A DNA stretch of 64,000 nt from Patiria pectinifera (Eukaryota; Echinodermata; Asteroidea; Valvatida; Asterinidae), in the NCBI GenBank assembly GCA_029964075.1, contig CM057149.1, forward strand, positions 37,902,900 to 37,966,899, in the 5' to 3' direction. A program made the translations under genes and the position numbers. The notes under the pieces were generated by a model, which was not told the origin of the DNA, did no database searches, and worked only from the letters and a program-made list of their open reading frames with translations. Below are positions 40,601 through 51,967 of this stretch, piece after piece (position 1 is the stretch's first letter; each line of letters starts with the position of its first letter).

Positions 40601-41379
40601 CTTTTGCTCTTTTTTTCAACAAGTCAAAGTCTTGTCTTAGAAACGTTATTTTTTCAGTCGGATACTACTTGTATATAGCAGCAATTTGCTTTTTCGTTTC
40701 TGATCCGAGGCTCTTGAGGAATTTTTTTTAAAGGGAAATAAGTCCGAAATCCGTACCAAGTTGAAAAAAAGTAGTCTCCACTCCAGCCTGGTTTTATTAA
40801 AATGCCCCATAGGAAAGCGCACAGGTACCTCTGATAGTTGTATAATAAAAAATATCGGGGCAGCACTCCGATTTCACGGTACACGATATTCACGTTAAAG
40901 GGAATGTACAACATTTGCTGTTGCTGTAATTTTCAGAATTAAATGGATTTGGAGGATGAGTATGTTGTAGAAAATATTGTTATACTGACTTGTTTTGGGT
41001 TTGTAGATGCTGGAGAAACCAACAAAACAAATCGTGTTCTTGTATAGTCGGTGCCCTGACCCCACGTACAATGAAACGGAGCAATTACAGACTTTGGGGA
41101 ATTGTAAGGTCAGAGAATCAGTCTAGCAGGCTTGTACCCCTACACAGGTGTGTAATCAATTGCAAAGAAAGTGCGGAATAACTAATTATGAAAAAATACA
41201 AGCAGGATTTGAAAAAAGCCAGATTTCTCCAACGCTGGTTGGCCGACCAGCGTTGGAAAAAAGAAAATTTTACTTGAAAATGAATGTCAGCACACCAGGG
41301 CCCATGATTTTACAGGATGCTTTAGACTGCTTTTCCCAAACAATCCAGTAAGGTATTTCGTGATAATTAGATCATTTCC

Positions 41380-42063
41380 TTTTTTGACGTTAAGACAAGA
41401 TAAGTTTGCGGTAGCACCATGTGAATAAATCTCTTTTATGAGTGTGTGTGGTTCTGAAAAGAACCGGAGGGACTCAATGTTTTGAACAGTATGCTCTGCC
41501 CGCCGCGTTGTCAGGAGAATGAGGGATTCCAACGATGATGCGATGTAATAACAATGGGTGCGGTGAGGCGTGAGAAGGTGCAAACTGGTGAAGCTCGAAA
41601 CCGGTGAAGCTGAGAAGGATGAAAGTTGACTGAGGGATGCTGGATGATCACTGGAGCGTGTCAGTCCACAGTGAGGGGGCAAAGGGGAAGGGGCTCAGGG
41701 TATAGGTGACCATAGGCGAGAACTGAACCTAAGTTGTCCTAGGGTGTAGGAGACCCATCGGACTTGGACTTGAGGATGGGGCGCCAGATGTCTCGCATGC
41801 TGATGTAGAAACCGATGTCTTGGGGAACAGTGTTATGCTTGATGATCTCGATGGCTTCTCTGATGCGTCGGGGGTACCAGCAGTCGATGCTAGTGAGGAG
41901 TTCTGCTTGGCTCCTTTTGATCTGGTGGTCCTCGGTGTGGGAGTGTTTGACGATGGAAGATTTCTCGAAGTCTCCCTTCCTGCCATGGGCTGTGGGTTCA
42001 TGATTCTGGTGGGGAGGTCCCTGCCAGTCTCGCCGATCTAGACCCCTACACTTTGCCACATTG
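41380..42063 (-). mobile_element. Penelope-like element fragment: GIY-YIG domain and 3' end
   Basis: The minus strand encodes most of a GIY-YIG-type endonuclease region (HNEPTAHGRKGDFEK, IVKHSHTEDHQIKRSQAEL, WYPRRIREAIEIIKHNTV) and then a 3' tail with HTVQNIESLRFFSEPHTLIK, in frames broken by shifts. It is joined head to head with the plus-strand copy at 42064. Confidence 0.85.
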
Positions 42064-43256
42064 ACATGGAATCTTTCATCCAAGACCTCAACCTCCAGCC
42101 GGACGACATCATGGTCAGCTTTGATGTCGTCTCCCTCTTCACCAGCATTCCCACCTCAGACGCCTGCACCATCGCCAAGGACAGACTTCAAGCTGACACT
42201 ACTCTCCAAGACCGCACCGACCTCACCCCTGACCAGCTTCGAGATCTGCTCCTCACATGTGTCAACTCATCCAGCTTCAGATGGCGGGACAAATTCTTTG
42301 AACAGTCAGCTGGAACCTCCATGGGATCTCCTATATCCCCGGTTCTGGCTGACTTGTTCATGGAAGAATTTGAATAGACCAACGCAAGGTTTGGCTCCGG
42401 TACGTGGATGACACCTTTGTCATCTGGCACCACGGGCAAGACAACCTCCAGCTCTTCTTGGAACACCTCAACAAGCTTCACAGCAGCATCCAGTTCACCA
42501 TGGAACAAGAAAGAGATGGCAACATCTCATTTCTTGACGTTGAGATGTCCAGAAAGCCAGACGGAAGTCTTGCTCGCAGTGTCTACTGCAAGCCCACCCA
42601 CACGGACAGATACCTGCTCAGCAACTCTTTCCACCACCCTTCAAGTCCTCCGTTAACCGAGCCCTCGTCCGCAGAGCGTACAACATCTGCGACGATGAAC
42701 ACCTACCTCAAGAACTCCATCACATCACCACAGCACTGCAGTACAACGGATACCAGCCCAGCCAAATCAAGACACAAGACCCAAGAACCATTCCCGGCCA
42801 TAGGGTCCCCTATACCCAAAGCCAACTATTTAGGGCCCCTATATAGTTCCATCACCCTGCCCTACTTAGGCGCCACTTCTCATCACATCCAACGCATCCG
42901 ATCCTCAAAAAACATGGCATTCGAGTCTTCCACACAGCCTCTCTGAAGATGCAGGACCTGCTGACTTCACACAAGGATCGGTGTGATTCAGAATGCAGGC
43001 AGGGGTGTACAAGATTCCAAGTCAATGTGGCAAAGTGTATATCGGCGAGACTGGCAGGGACCTCCCCACCAGACTCAATGAACACAAAGCCCATGGCAGG
43101 AAGGGAGACTTCGAGAAATCTTTCATCGTCAAACACTCCCACACCGAAGACCACCCGATCAACGGAAGCCAAGCAGAAATACTCAGTAGCATCGACCGCT
43201 GGTACCCCCGACGCATCAGAGAAGCCATCGAGATCATCAAGCATAACACTGTGTGA
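42064..43256 (+). mobile_element. Penelope-like retroelement, RT plus GIY-YIG endonuclease, decayed
   Basis: Reverse transcriptase motifs: IMVSFDVVSLFTSIPTSDA, SAGTSMGSPISPVLADLFME, and the catalytic YVDD at 42401-42412 in a shifted frame, then ISFLDVEMSRKPDGS. The GIY-YIG domain at about 42993-43256 has GVYKIPSQCGKVYIGETGRD and RLNEHKAHGRKGDFEK. At least two frameshifts and a stop break the frame, so it is inactive. RT linked to GIY-YIG is diagnostic of Penelope-like elements, which prime at nicked DNA. The 5' part of the RT is missing. Confidence 0.92.
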
Positions 43257-43289
43257 ATGCTCAGCGGCATAGCCAGGGTTCACAGTGAC

Positions 43290-43541
43290 ACGATGTCGTC
43301 CGGCTGGAGGTTGAGGTCTTGGATGAAAGATTCCATGTCAATATAGCAAAGTGTATATCGGCGAGACTGGCAGAGACCTCCCCACCAGACTCAATGAACA
43401 AATCTTCCATCGTCAAACACTCCCGCACCGAGGACCACCAGATCAAATGAAGCCAAGCAGAACTACTCACTAACATCGACCGCTGGTACCCCCGACGCAT
43501 CAAAGAAGCCACCGAGATCATCAAGCATAACACTGTGTGAA
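43290..43541. mobile_element. Third Penelope-like fragment with inverted junction
   Basis: 43292-43343 is the inverse of the RT start at 42066-42116 and runs directly into a plus-strand GIY-YIG fragment (VYIGETG region to IIKHNTV, with a deletion and a stop). The terminal text GAATGCTCAGCGGCATAGCC occurs at both about 43256 and 43541. Confidence 0.8.
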
Positions 43542-43974
43542 TGCTCAGCGGCATAGCCAGGGTTCACAGTGACACCACACATGAGGGGGAGGTGGGGGAG
43601 GGCGGATGTTACAGTGGGGGCCGCCCAATTTCTGTTAAACCCGATAACCACTTATAGGCCTAAGGCCAAGTAAAAAAAAACATGCTTAGCGTCCTGCTTT
43701 TTGAAAAAAAGGAAGGAGGCGGCCCTTTTTTCCCCTTCCAAAATGGCCGCCCGACCGGGCTATTTTTCAAGATGGCCGCCAGCTCTCTTTTTTTAAATGG
43801 CCGCCACTTGGACTCAGGAATGACATACCAGCTTTATATGGGCTAGATGCAACAGACAAAAAGGCCAGAATGATGTCAATGTTTAAAATTCATACTAACA
43901 AATTTCCAGTGGGGGACGAATGGGGGCCATGATTGTTGTTATTCTTTATTACCACAGATTACCACTCCATAGCC

Positions 43975-45714
43975 ATGTCTACTCAAAGGCATGCATCCGG
44001 CATAGACAACCTGGGGATGACAGGAGATGAAGCAAGTTCGAGGGAAGGATCCCGGATGTACATGTACTTTGATGATCAAGGCGGGTCAGTGTCGGCGCAT
44101 TACGGCGGTTTGAGCTTTGAGGGAGGACCTGGGCTAGACAACAATGTCAGTATGCCTCGTACTACGTCAGTTATCTCTTTGGGGAATGACAGCGGACTTC
44201 CGCCCACTCCCTCACCGAGGGTATCACGGCAAGAAAGCGAGGCCAGTTCTTCCAATTTCCTTGACGTCGAATCACCCCGGTGTGACAGTATAGATAGCGC
44301 CATCGATGTGACTACTCATTTGTGGGCCAGAGCTAGAGCCCAGAGTATGCCAAGACGCCCTAATCACGAGTCACCCCGGTGTGACAGTATAGATAGCGCC
44401 ATCGATGTGACTACTCATTTGAGGGCCAGAGCTAGAGCCCAGAGTATGCCAAGACGCCCTAATCACGAGTCACCCCGGTATGACAGTGTAGATAGCGCCG
44501 ACGTGACTACTCATTTGAGGGCCAGAGCTAGAGCCCAGAGTATGCCAAGACGCCCTAATCACGAGTCACCCCGGCGTGACAGTGTATATAGCGCCAACGT
44601 GACTACTCATTTGAGGGCCAGAGCTAGAGCCCGGAGTGCGCAAAGATGCCCTAATTACGAGCCTATTGTGTCTGTCGTTATGGAGGACAGAGGAGCGGAG
44701 CCCAGTACCAGTGCCGAGGGAGTCCAAGAACTGCAGGTGCAATTAGACTGTCCAGATCAGCCGCAGCAACCCGCCCCTGAGACGACGTACATAGACCAGA
44801 TAGAAAACACTGTCGACTCGAGTCGACTTCACCCAGCACTGCGGTTTATCCGAGGCATTCTGCGTTTACTGACCGTCTGCATTACATGCTCACGGGCAAG
44901 GTCCATCGGGGCGTCATGCAAAAATCAAGCACACTTGGAGGTTGCAGAAGTCATGGACTGCAGGTCAGCTAACCCGGAGAAATCTTCACTCCTGTCACAG
45001 TCCGTCGTGCTTCCTTTGGAAGCGGCACCGCCTTCACCATCGACGCCATCTCCCCAACCATCACCGCCATCTTCACCATCAACGCCATCTAGCTCTCCAT
45101 CACAATTCAGCTGTGCCTTATCCAGGAAAGACGAGTTCCTCTCGTCGTTTGATCGAATATGTTCCAAAGCGAATGCTGCAGGCCTGTATGTGGTTGGGCG
45201 CGTAATTCAGGTGGACAACTTCGCTGCAGCAATGCTGGATAGTCATGGAGGCTGTCTGTCCATTAAAACCTTGGATGTCCATCTGTTCATTCCACCTGGG
45301 GCCATACCTGCTGATGAATCTCCCAAGAGAGTCTACATTTATGTCCAAGGCAGCTTGACTAGTGGCCGCAGCCACCTCACCCCGTATGTCTACTGTGGAC
45401 CCTCGGGGTTCCACTTCCGCAAAGATGTCTTCTTGACCCTTCCGCACTGCGCCAAGGATGCACTCGACAAACAGTTCACTTTTGAGAAGTCTACATCAGA
45501 GGGAACTGAAAGCATTCAGGATCCCGAGGATGGGATTGTCCTTGTTGACCGCGACTCCCTGACTTTGTCGATGGATCATTTCTGCGGAATTGGAGCACTT
45601 GGAGAAATTAATGCGAAATCCATGCTGGTCTGTCCGTTCATTAAGCAAAGCAGTGATGCGGAAGAGGTGGACATCCATGTTCGGGTCTTCGACAACATGA
45701 AAGTCAATTTGCAG
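43975..45714 (+). CDS. UNC5CL: UNC5CL-like exon 1 (repeats and ZU5)
   Basis: 1740 nt, 580 codons, donor GTAGGT after CAATTTGCAG. It carries the whole N-terminal region, ZU5 and the first part of UPA (LSMDHFCGIGALG). Reading through the donor gives only nine more codons. Confidence 0.85.
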
Positions 45715-47610
45715 GTAGGTCCAGTGAAACGAATGATCCCTTGAATATTGCTTTCGTTCCTCTCTGTTGTTTGCCATCCTGATTATGTCCCCATGATTTT
45801 GATACTGGGTAGATTTTAGCGATGACTGGAGTTGCAAAAAAAGTGTTTGCTTCTTTAGTTGACGAACATTGCTGTGGAAATTATTGACATTGTTGAGAGA
45901 CTGTCAACTTTTGTGTCCGTCCTGGATGAGGCTGGATCTTTTCTCCGTTTTGGGGGATATCTTAACGACCAAAAAACGTCCATTTATGCTGGCGTCTGAA
46001 CATGACGGAACGCAAATTTTAGACTTTACCTTAATATGCAACTTTACCTTAAGTGTATGCTGGATGTGTTTTTTTCTGAGTTACTATGAGAGCGGTTCTT
46101 TCCTACACAGGAAGTGAAGAGTGCAGAAAACACCATGGGTTTCGTTTTAGCAGGCCCCCCACAAGAATTGGTGGTGCAAAAGACGGACCCGGCAGTTGTT
46201 GCCAAAATCAGCTCAACCGTGGAACCCTGGAAAATGATCTCTCATCCGGAGTCCTCATGTTGCGAACAGGTATGTCTACGAAACTACAGCACCGCGCTGA
46301 AGCCGATATGCATGAGTCACGAAAAATAAATACATCCCCTCTCAATACTAGTTGAAAATCAATGTTTCAATTATCCGTCTTATTACCAAAGATCATTTGC
46401 CAGCCAGAAAAATATACGGATTTGTGTCACTGAAAAGATCGGCTGCTATTTTCCCTTCTAATTCTCCGATTTCGTCTAACTAAATCAGGTCACAAGTAAT
46501 AGATGCCGAATGCCCACAGTTCACAGCTTGTGATTTGACCAGAGACCGAACGATATCTGAATGACACGAGATGACTTGATTGCAACTGTCCTTATTCTTG
46601 GTTCCTTATAGACCATTCAATCCCAGTACCTGTGGAGGGTGTACAGTCAAGAGAACGTCCGCACCTTCCCATGCAAGCCGTTTTGTGCAAGAAACAGCTC
46701 GTCCTCAGTCCTTAAGCCTTTCAGAGCTGTTCTGGAAGTCTTCCCAGCCGAACGAAAAGAACACCAAGTGGCATTTATCTTGCGGGTTCCCACGAACGGC
46801 GGGTTCAAACAGGTGAGACTTTGTTATGTGCTGCATTTTTCTTTTAGTTATCTGGGCAACGGTACGAATTCCGAATTCAATCAGAGGATTTACCGACACT
46901 GTCTTATCTAAAGGGGCCGTATTAAACCTGTTATCGTTTTCACAAAATCAGTTTCGACTCTTTCGAGATTACTTGTCAAAAAGCCAAACTAGTTTCTATG
47001 TGATCTCCAGAAGACATTGGTTACACATTGATCATCTGTTTGGCGTAAGACTGCTAACGTCCAAAGTTGTGCAAACTTACTCATGATGATTATTGTTTTC
47101 CTCTATGTTCTCATTTAGAAACCATGTGAGACATTGGACGACTTGATGTGGAGGCAGATGGAAAGCCCAAGTACTTGCGACACCGGGCCATGGTTGGATC
47201 AAGATATCTGCGAGAGCATTTGCAACATGCTAGACAAGCCCAATCCCTTGGGAAAGGACTGGCGCCATCTCCCTGAACTTCTGTTCGGGGACAGAGAACA
47301 CGGCCACAGCTGGGTAGAGGGAGTAGAAAAGAGGGCCTATCTTCAAAAATGCAGTCCGACAAAATACGTTCTGAACGCGTTTGTCACAGCTTCAAGAAAG
47401 AAGGGAAAAGAAACAACTTTGAGGGAGCTGGTCAAAGGTCTCTCCAAAATGTGCTGCTTTAGACCAGATTTAGAACCCATCAAGAAGCAACTACAACAGT
47501 GTGAGCAGAATAATAACAAAGATATTGTCGATGAGTGCCCCGAATTCGCGCTGCCTAATAATATTCGCGCAACCAATTTTCTCGGCACGTGTCTTCTTGC
47601 TCGCAATTAA
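43975..47610 (+). CDS. UNC5CL: ZU5-UPA-death-domain protein (UNC5CL-like), four coding exons
   Basis: Exons 43975-45714, 46111-46269, 46612-46812, 47119-47610, all phase 0; 863 residues. Start at ATG 43975 (GCCATG); a splice acceptor (TTTATTACCACAG) lies just upstream at 43957, so a 5' exon exists and an upstream start is possible. N-terminal half: low-complexity, four 32-33-residue repeats (99-228), a Cys-rich patch and a Pro/Ser tract. ZU5 about 410-492 (LFIPPGAIPADES, LTPYVYCGPSGFHF, PHCA), UPA about 520-690, death domain about 726-812 (ICNMLD, GKDWRHL, CSPTKYVLNAF). The order ZU5-UPA-DD without Ig or thrombospondin domains matches UNC5CL, which in mammals triggers NF-kB signalling; UNC5 netrin receptors share the same intracellular part. 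The neighbouring TLR genes make an innate-immune role plausible. Confidence 0.88.
44269..44658 (+). repeat. UNC5CL: Four tandem coding repeats (99, 99, 96, 96 bp)
   Basis: In-frame units start at 44269, 44368, 44467 and 44563. Each reads ESPRxDSxxSA(I)DVTTHL followed by RARARAQSMPRRPNH. Units 3 and 4 lack one codon. Units 1-3 keep RARAQSMP, which matches the RxRxxS basophilic kinase pattern and an RxxSxP 14-3-3-type pattern; unit 4 reads RARARSAQ. Confidence 0.92.
45715..46110. other. UNC5CL-like intron 1
   Basis: 396-bp intron, no repeat or feature recognised. Introns 2 (46270-46611) and 3 (46813-47118) are equally plain. Confidence 0.7.
46111..46269 (+). CDS. UNC5CL: UNC5CL-like exon 2 (UPA)
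   Basis: 159 nt, acceptor TTCCTACACAG, donor GTATGT, phase 0. Encodes EVKSAENTMGFVLAGPPQEL and onward. Confidence 0.85.
46612..46812 (+). CDS. UNC5CL: UNC5CL-like exon 3 (UPA end)
   Basis: 201 nt, acceptor GTTCCTTATAG, donor GTGAGA. Encodes TIQSQYLWRVYSQENVRTFP through HQVAFILRVP, the end of UPA. Confidence 0.85.
47119..47610 (+). CDS. UNC5CL: UNC5CL-like exon 4 (death domain)
   Basis: 492 nt, acceptor TTCTCATTTAG, stop TAA at 47608. Death domain with GKDWRHLPELL and CSPTKYVLNAF, followed by LRELVKGLSKM and a C-terminal extension of about 50 residues. Confidence 0.88.
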   Translation, partial: KPCETLDDLMWRQMESPSTCDTGPWLDQDICESICNMLDKPNPLGKDWRHLPELLFGDREHGHSWVEGVEKRAYLQKCSPTKYVLNAFVTASRKKGKETTLRELVKGLSKMCCFRPDLEPIKKQLQQCEQNNNKDIVDECPEFALPNNIRATNFLGTCLLARN

Positions 47611-47719
47611 ACACGAACCGACGTAAATTCACCGTCGGTGATCGATCGTCGCAGTTTCTTCTCAGTGCAGTTACGTGGAAATTAAAAGCTTTTTCGGGAA
47701 GTAATTTGAAACAAAAGTC

Positions 47720-48075
47720 GACCTTCCGAAGGCGAGATGACGACTTGTGAGAAAATTCTCGTCAAGTCGACTTGCTATTGTCGAGATGACGATTTGGCAA
47801 GATAAATGATCTCGACAAGTGGACATCTCGATATCCGTAGCCTACGTCGACTTGGTGACTTGAATTGTATTCACAAGTCGTCATCTTGACTTCTGGAAGT
47901 CGACTTGGCTAGAAAGTAAATCTGTACAAGTGTTCACTTTGACTTCAGGAAGTCGACTTAATAACGAGAAAAAACCACTCGACAAGTCGTCATCGCGAAT
48001 CAGGGATGTCGAGTTGTTGAGATGAAACATCCGACAAGTTATCATGTGGAATTTGTTAAGTCGACTTGGCGGGAT
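47720..48075. repeat. Degenerate AAGTCGACTT / CGACAAGTCGTCATC repeat
   Basis: AAGTCGAC words recur (47717, 47763, 47849, 47898, 47953, 48059), alternating with CTCGACAAGTCGTCATC-like and GAGATGACGA-like words in both orientations. It lies just downstream of the UNC5CL-like gene, within or beyond its 3' UTR. Confidence 0.6.
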
Positions 48076-50469
48076 ACATTGTGATTATGCCGCCTTACTT
48101 TTTGCGATTCCTGGCCACTTTCCACTGAACATTTTGAGCAGAAGGTTTTGAATTATAAGGCGATTGTTTGCTGTATCTGTTTTAAAATGTACTCTTGCTC
48201 TGATTTATAAAGTTTCTTCTCTACTCAAAATTGAGAACCATGTATTTTCATTTGCATATTTGTTTATTTTTAAGGGATTTGTACCAGTATTCATCACATA
48301 ATTTGTAAATTGTTGCGAGGATGCTGTTTGATGTTACAGTAGTACAACATCATTCATAATCATGTGTAATGAAATTTTATGGAATTATAATACAGCCAAT
48401 TTTTTTGAGCTCTTCTCATTGACCATAATTTGTTTCGATTTCCTTTTTGTTTGTTTTCTAAAATATTTCGCTGGGGGGAGGGTTATACTTTGCTCCCTAG
48501 CAAGTATTTTTGGACAGTAACGTGACAACCGCCTGCAAAAGAATTGTGTTTTGATATCAGGAAAATGAAGCTTGACAAAATGGGAGAATATTTGGTTGTC
48601 TGACGCGTTTAAATGTTATTTAAGGCCATTTTTAGATCGCAAGAATAAACAAGACAAGCATGTATTTGGAGCAGTAATTAGAAATAGTCAAACATCTATA
48701 TCTCCACATTTATGGAATATACAATATGTATTTGTAAATCATAGAAAGTGATTAAGGATTCGTGCGTGATGTACTGTGTAGCCTTAAAAAGAATATATCT
48801 TTGCAGTACAAAAATTAAGTTGTTCTCCCCACACCTTTTGACATTCAGCAATGTACCAATTTGAAGTCATGAATTTCCATTAGGCCATACTGGGTTTTTT
48901 TTTTAACATATAAGGGAATGGTCGATTGTCATGAAACTTGGTGGGTATGAAGACAACAGTACTAGTACTCAAAATCTGAAATGACGGCACGAAGACTTCA
49001 TCGGTATATTTTTTAAGATTGTTTAAATATTTACAATTTTATTCTGCTCACACAATTTAAGACTTTTATTTATCTGATTGGCTTCAAACTTGATACTGAC
49101 TATAACCACAATAAAATAATGAACACTGTCAAGTATTGTTACTTTGACGTCATCACGGGGCATGTGACGGCATCATGAATGTATATTTTTCTAAGATTTT
49201 TATTGAGAAAACTGTAATTCCGATTGTAGGTGAACCGGGATGTGTTATAGGTAAAACTTGAAGTGACGTCATCATGACGTCATCGTGCGTTTTTATTTCG
49301 AATTTTGAAGTTTTGACGATTATCACCATATCTGGCTAACCCAACATGCTAAATTCAAAATTCTTTATGTATTAGGTTTGTTATGAAATAGGTATCTGTC
49401 ATCGAAAATGCGATTTTTAAAAACACTTATAAGGGTCAGTCCAATTGTCTTAAAAATTGGTGGGTAGGTAATACTGTTAATAGTGTGTAAATTGTGAAGT
49501 GACATCGTGATGACGGCATCACCTTTTTTTTAATATCAATTTATCAACCTTTTTAAATTTTCAAATACAAACACTTGACGTAGTATTTTTTGTTAAATTA
49601 TTTTTTTACACGTATTATTTGTATAAACAAAAAAATGCGGAAAAGCCTATGTTCTATTCATCGCTCTAGTTTCACTTGTAGCTAGTTTCGTAATAGATGG
49701 AAACTCCCTGTCAACGTGCATGTTTTAATGGGTCGTATGTATAAAAACTAGCAAATGCTAGGAAGTATAACATGTTCAAATTTTGCATAAATGTTATTCA
49801 AAATACACATGTACAGTGTATGATATTTTATGTATAGTTTACTAACGTTTTGTATTAATTTTGGCGTGATTTATAATATCCCAGCCTTGAAAAATGACTA
49901 GTAAATACTTGAAATCTGAAGCATTTACTCCTTTTTATACATACGAAATGAAGTAAACACTTCTAGTCCAGCAAAAGCTAACAAGTAAAAAGTAAATACT
50001 CTTAGCTTCAGCAAATACTTTCCAGTAAAAGCATTTGCTTCATTTTTATTCATACAAATGCAAGTAAATGCTTAAAAATAGGTAGTAAAAGCAAATACTA
50101 GTTTTAGTACATACGACCCAATAGTTCACATGTTTTGTTTGTTCAATTTTTCCTGTCTATTTCGTCTGACCTACCGTTCCACAAACGTTGAATTTATCTT
50201 TATAGTTTGAAAAATACACATCGATGGACTATATCACAGAGTAACATGCTTGTTTAAAATTGAATATCAGACTTTTTTGAGCTAGAAAATCATCAAAAAT
50301 TACTTCTAATTTCTGCGAATTTTATTTTTATTGAGAAAACAAGAAATACATGTAGCGTTCTTTTAAAAGCCTGCGTAAATAAGTGGCGCGTGTCCACTTA
50401 ATAAATCAAAATAACATCGGGTCTTTCATGTAAAAAAAATAAAGAAGCATATTACTCATAATTATTATT
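48076..50469. other. AT-rich region with TGACGTCA-containing degenerate repeat
   Basis: Between about 48930 and 49530, phrases such as 'aaacttggtgggtatgaag' and TGACGTCATCATGACGTCAT recur every 150-200 bp in degraded form, suggesting old tandem repeats. An 'aagcaaatactagt' type motif repeats at 49880-50110. No gene seen. AATAAA at 48645 is a possible distant polyadenylation signal. Confidence 0.4.
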
Positions 50470-51930
50470 CGAGGAAACTTGTAATAGCCAACACAATCAG
50501 AGTATTTAGCAGACAGTCTTCAAGGTAGTGGACAGTTTCAAGTTCAAAAACAAATTGTCTTTTCCATGCCTTTATTTTTGGAAGAACGCAAATGGGATAA
50601 CTCGCGTTTTATAATAATATTCATTACTTTTCATGTGAACACTGATATACTGCTTACTGTAAACGTTATTTCCTGCTCAAACTCTCACAAAATAGCAAGG
50701 TATATGTAGTTTCGGTTACGAAACCTTCCAATCAGATCTGGTTTAGCTTTAATAGAAAGGAAACAGAAACAATGTGCACCTGTTATTTCAGTAAAGCCTG
50801 CATCCGTTCGGAGAGCACTGTGGATGCACATTAAAGTGGAAGATGATTAGCTTTCACTATGTTTGCAAACAGAGAAATCTCGGCGGCAATTCTGTGTTCA
50901 CGGTGGGGTTACTAGCGTTAGATTACAATTCACGTTGGGTTATACACATGTGGGTGGGGCTCAAGAGAGTTTTTTGAGGTTTTAATAGTCAAATGAGGCC
51001 CGAGTTCCTAAATTTATTGTCAAACTGCCATAGAATGCAGGAGCAAGCATCGAATATTACTTTTTTTTTCAGGGGCATGCCTGAATATAAAGGAAACAGA
51101 ACCATGTGCACCTGTTATTTCAGATGCATCCGTTCGGAGAGCACAGTAGATGCACATTAAAGTAGGAGATAATTAGCTTTCACTTTATGTTTGCAATTAA
51201 AAAAAATCTCGGCATCTACATGTGTATTCTGTATGCGTTTACGGTCGAGTTACCAGCTTACCATACACGTTTGATTACACTTCTGGGGTGGGGCCCAAGA
51301 CAGTCCCCTCTTCACTCGGGACTCAACAAAATTGTAATCGGCACTCCGGTGAGTGAAATTTGATGGACTGCCATCCAATCAGGGCGAGGGAATATTCTCA
51401 TCATTTCGTGCCAAGGAAACATCATAAACATTGTCTCAGGACAGACTTTACGATTAAACGGCACAGCGGAGATGACAGTTTATTAGTAGAAACGTCATCA
51501 ACTCGAAACGTCATCAACGAATTCTTGTTTTTTTGAAGTAAACTCCCCGACTATGTTAATGTTTTTCCTTTTTTTTAATGACTCAACTTTTACCCCGAAA
51601 ACGTGTACCATTTCCCATCATGTGTGATACATGCCCCCATACACACATGATACTGTACCTCCTAAATGTATTGTTAAATTGCCCTAAAATGCAGGAACAA
51701 GCATCGAATATTGCACTTTTTTTCAGAGGGCATGCCCCGGACCCACCTAGCACTCACCCCCTTCGTCCCCCTCCTGCAGCCTGTTGCTTGAAAGCTATAG
51801 ATCCTCCCTGATGATACATCAACGAAATGATTTATTCGTATTGTCAGTTACAATGAATACCCATGATTGAATTTCCTTTTATTATATACTTTACCTATCA
51901 TTTTCTGACTTCGTTTCACCATCTTTGATA
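50470..51930. repeat. Duplicated block, copy A' (left half)
   Basis: Matches 37750-38286 and 39757-39790 but lacks the satellite foldback. It has about 850 extra bp (50640-51485) containing a direct duplication: GCATCCGTTCGGAGAGCAC at 50802 and 51125, each followed by GATGCACATTAAAG and ATTAGCTTTCACT. Confidence 0.7.
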
Positions 51931-51967
51931 AGAGAAAAAGCTTAAAGTTGCCAACCTGTCCAAAAAA

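Noticed and set aside
42852-43651. Minus-strand open frames (MLDDLDGFSDASG type) in the Penelope-like region
   Set aside because: They are the antisense of the GIY-YIG segment (IIKHNTV region), not a separate protein.
43933-43974. Upstream in-frame extension of the UNC5CL-like exon 1
   Set aside because: It would start at TTG and reads through a splice acceptor (ending 43957). ATG 43975 is the first supported start in this exon.
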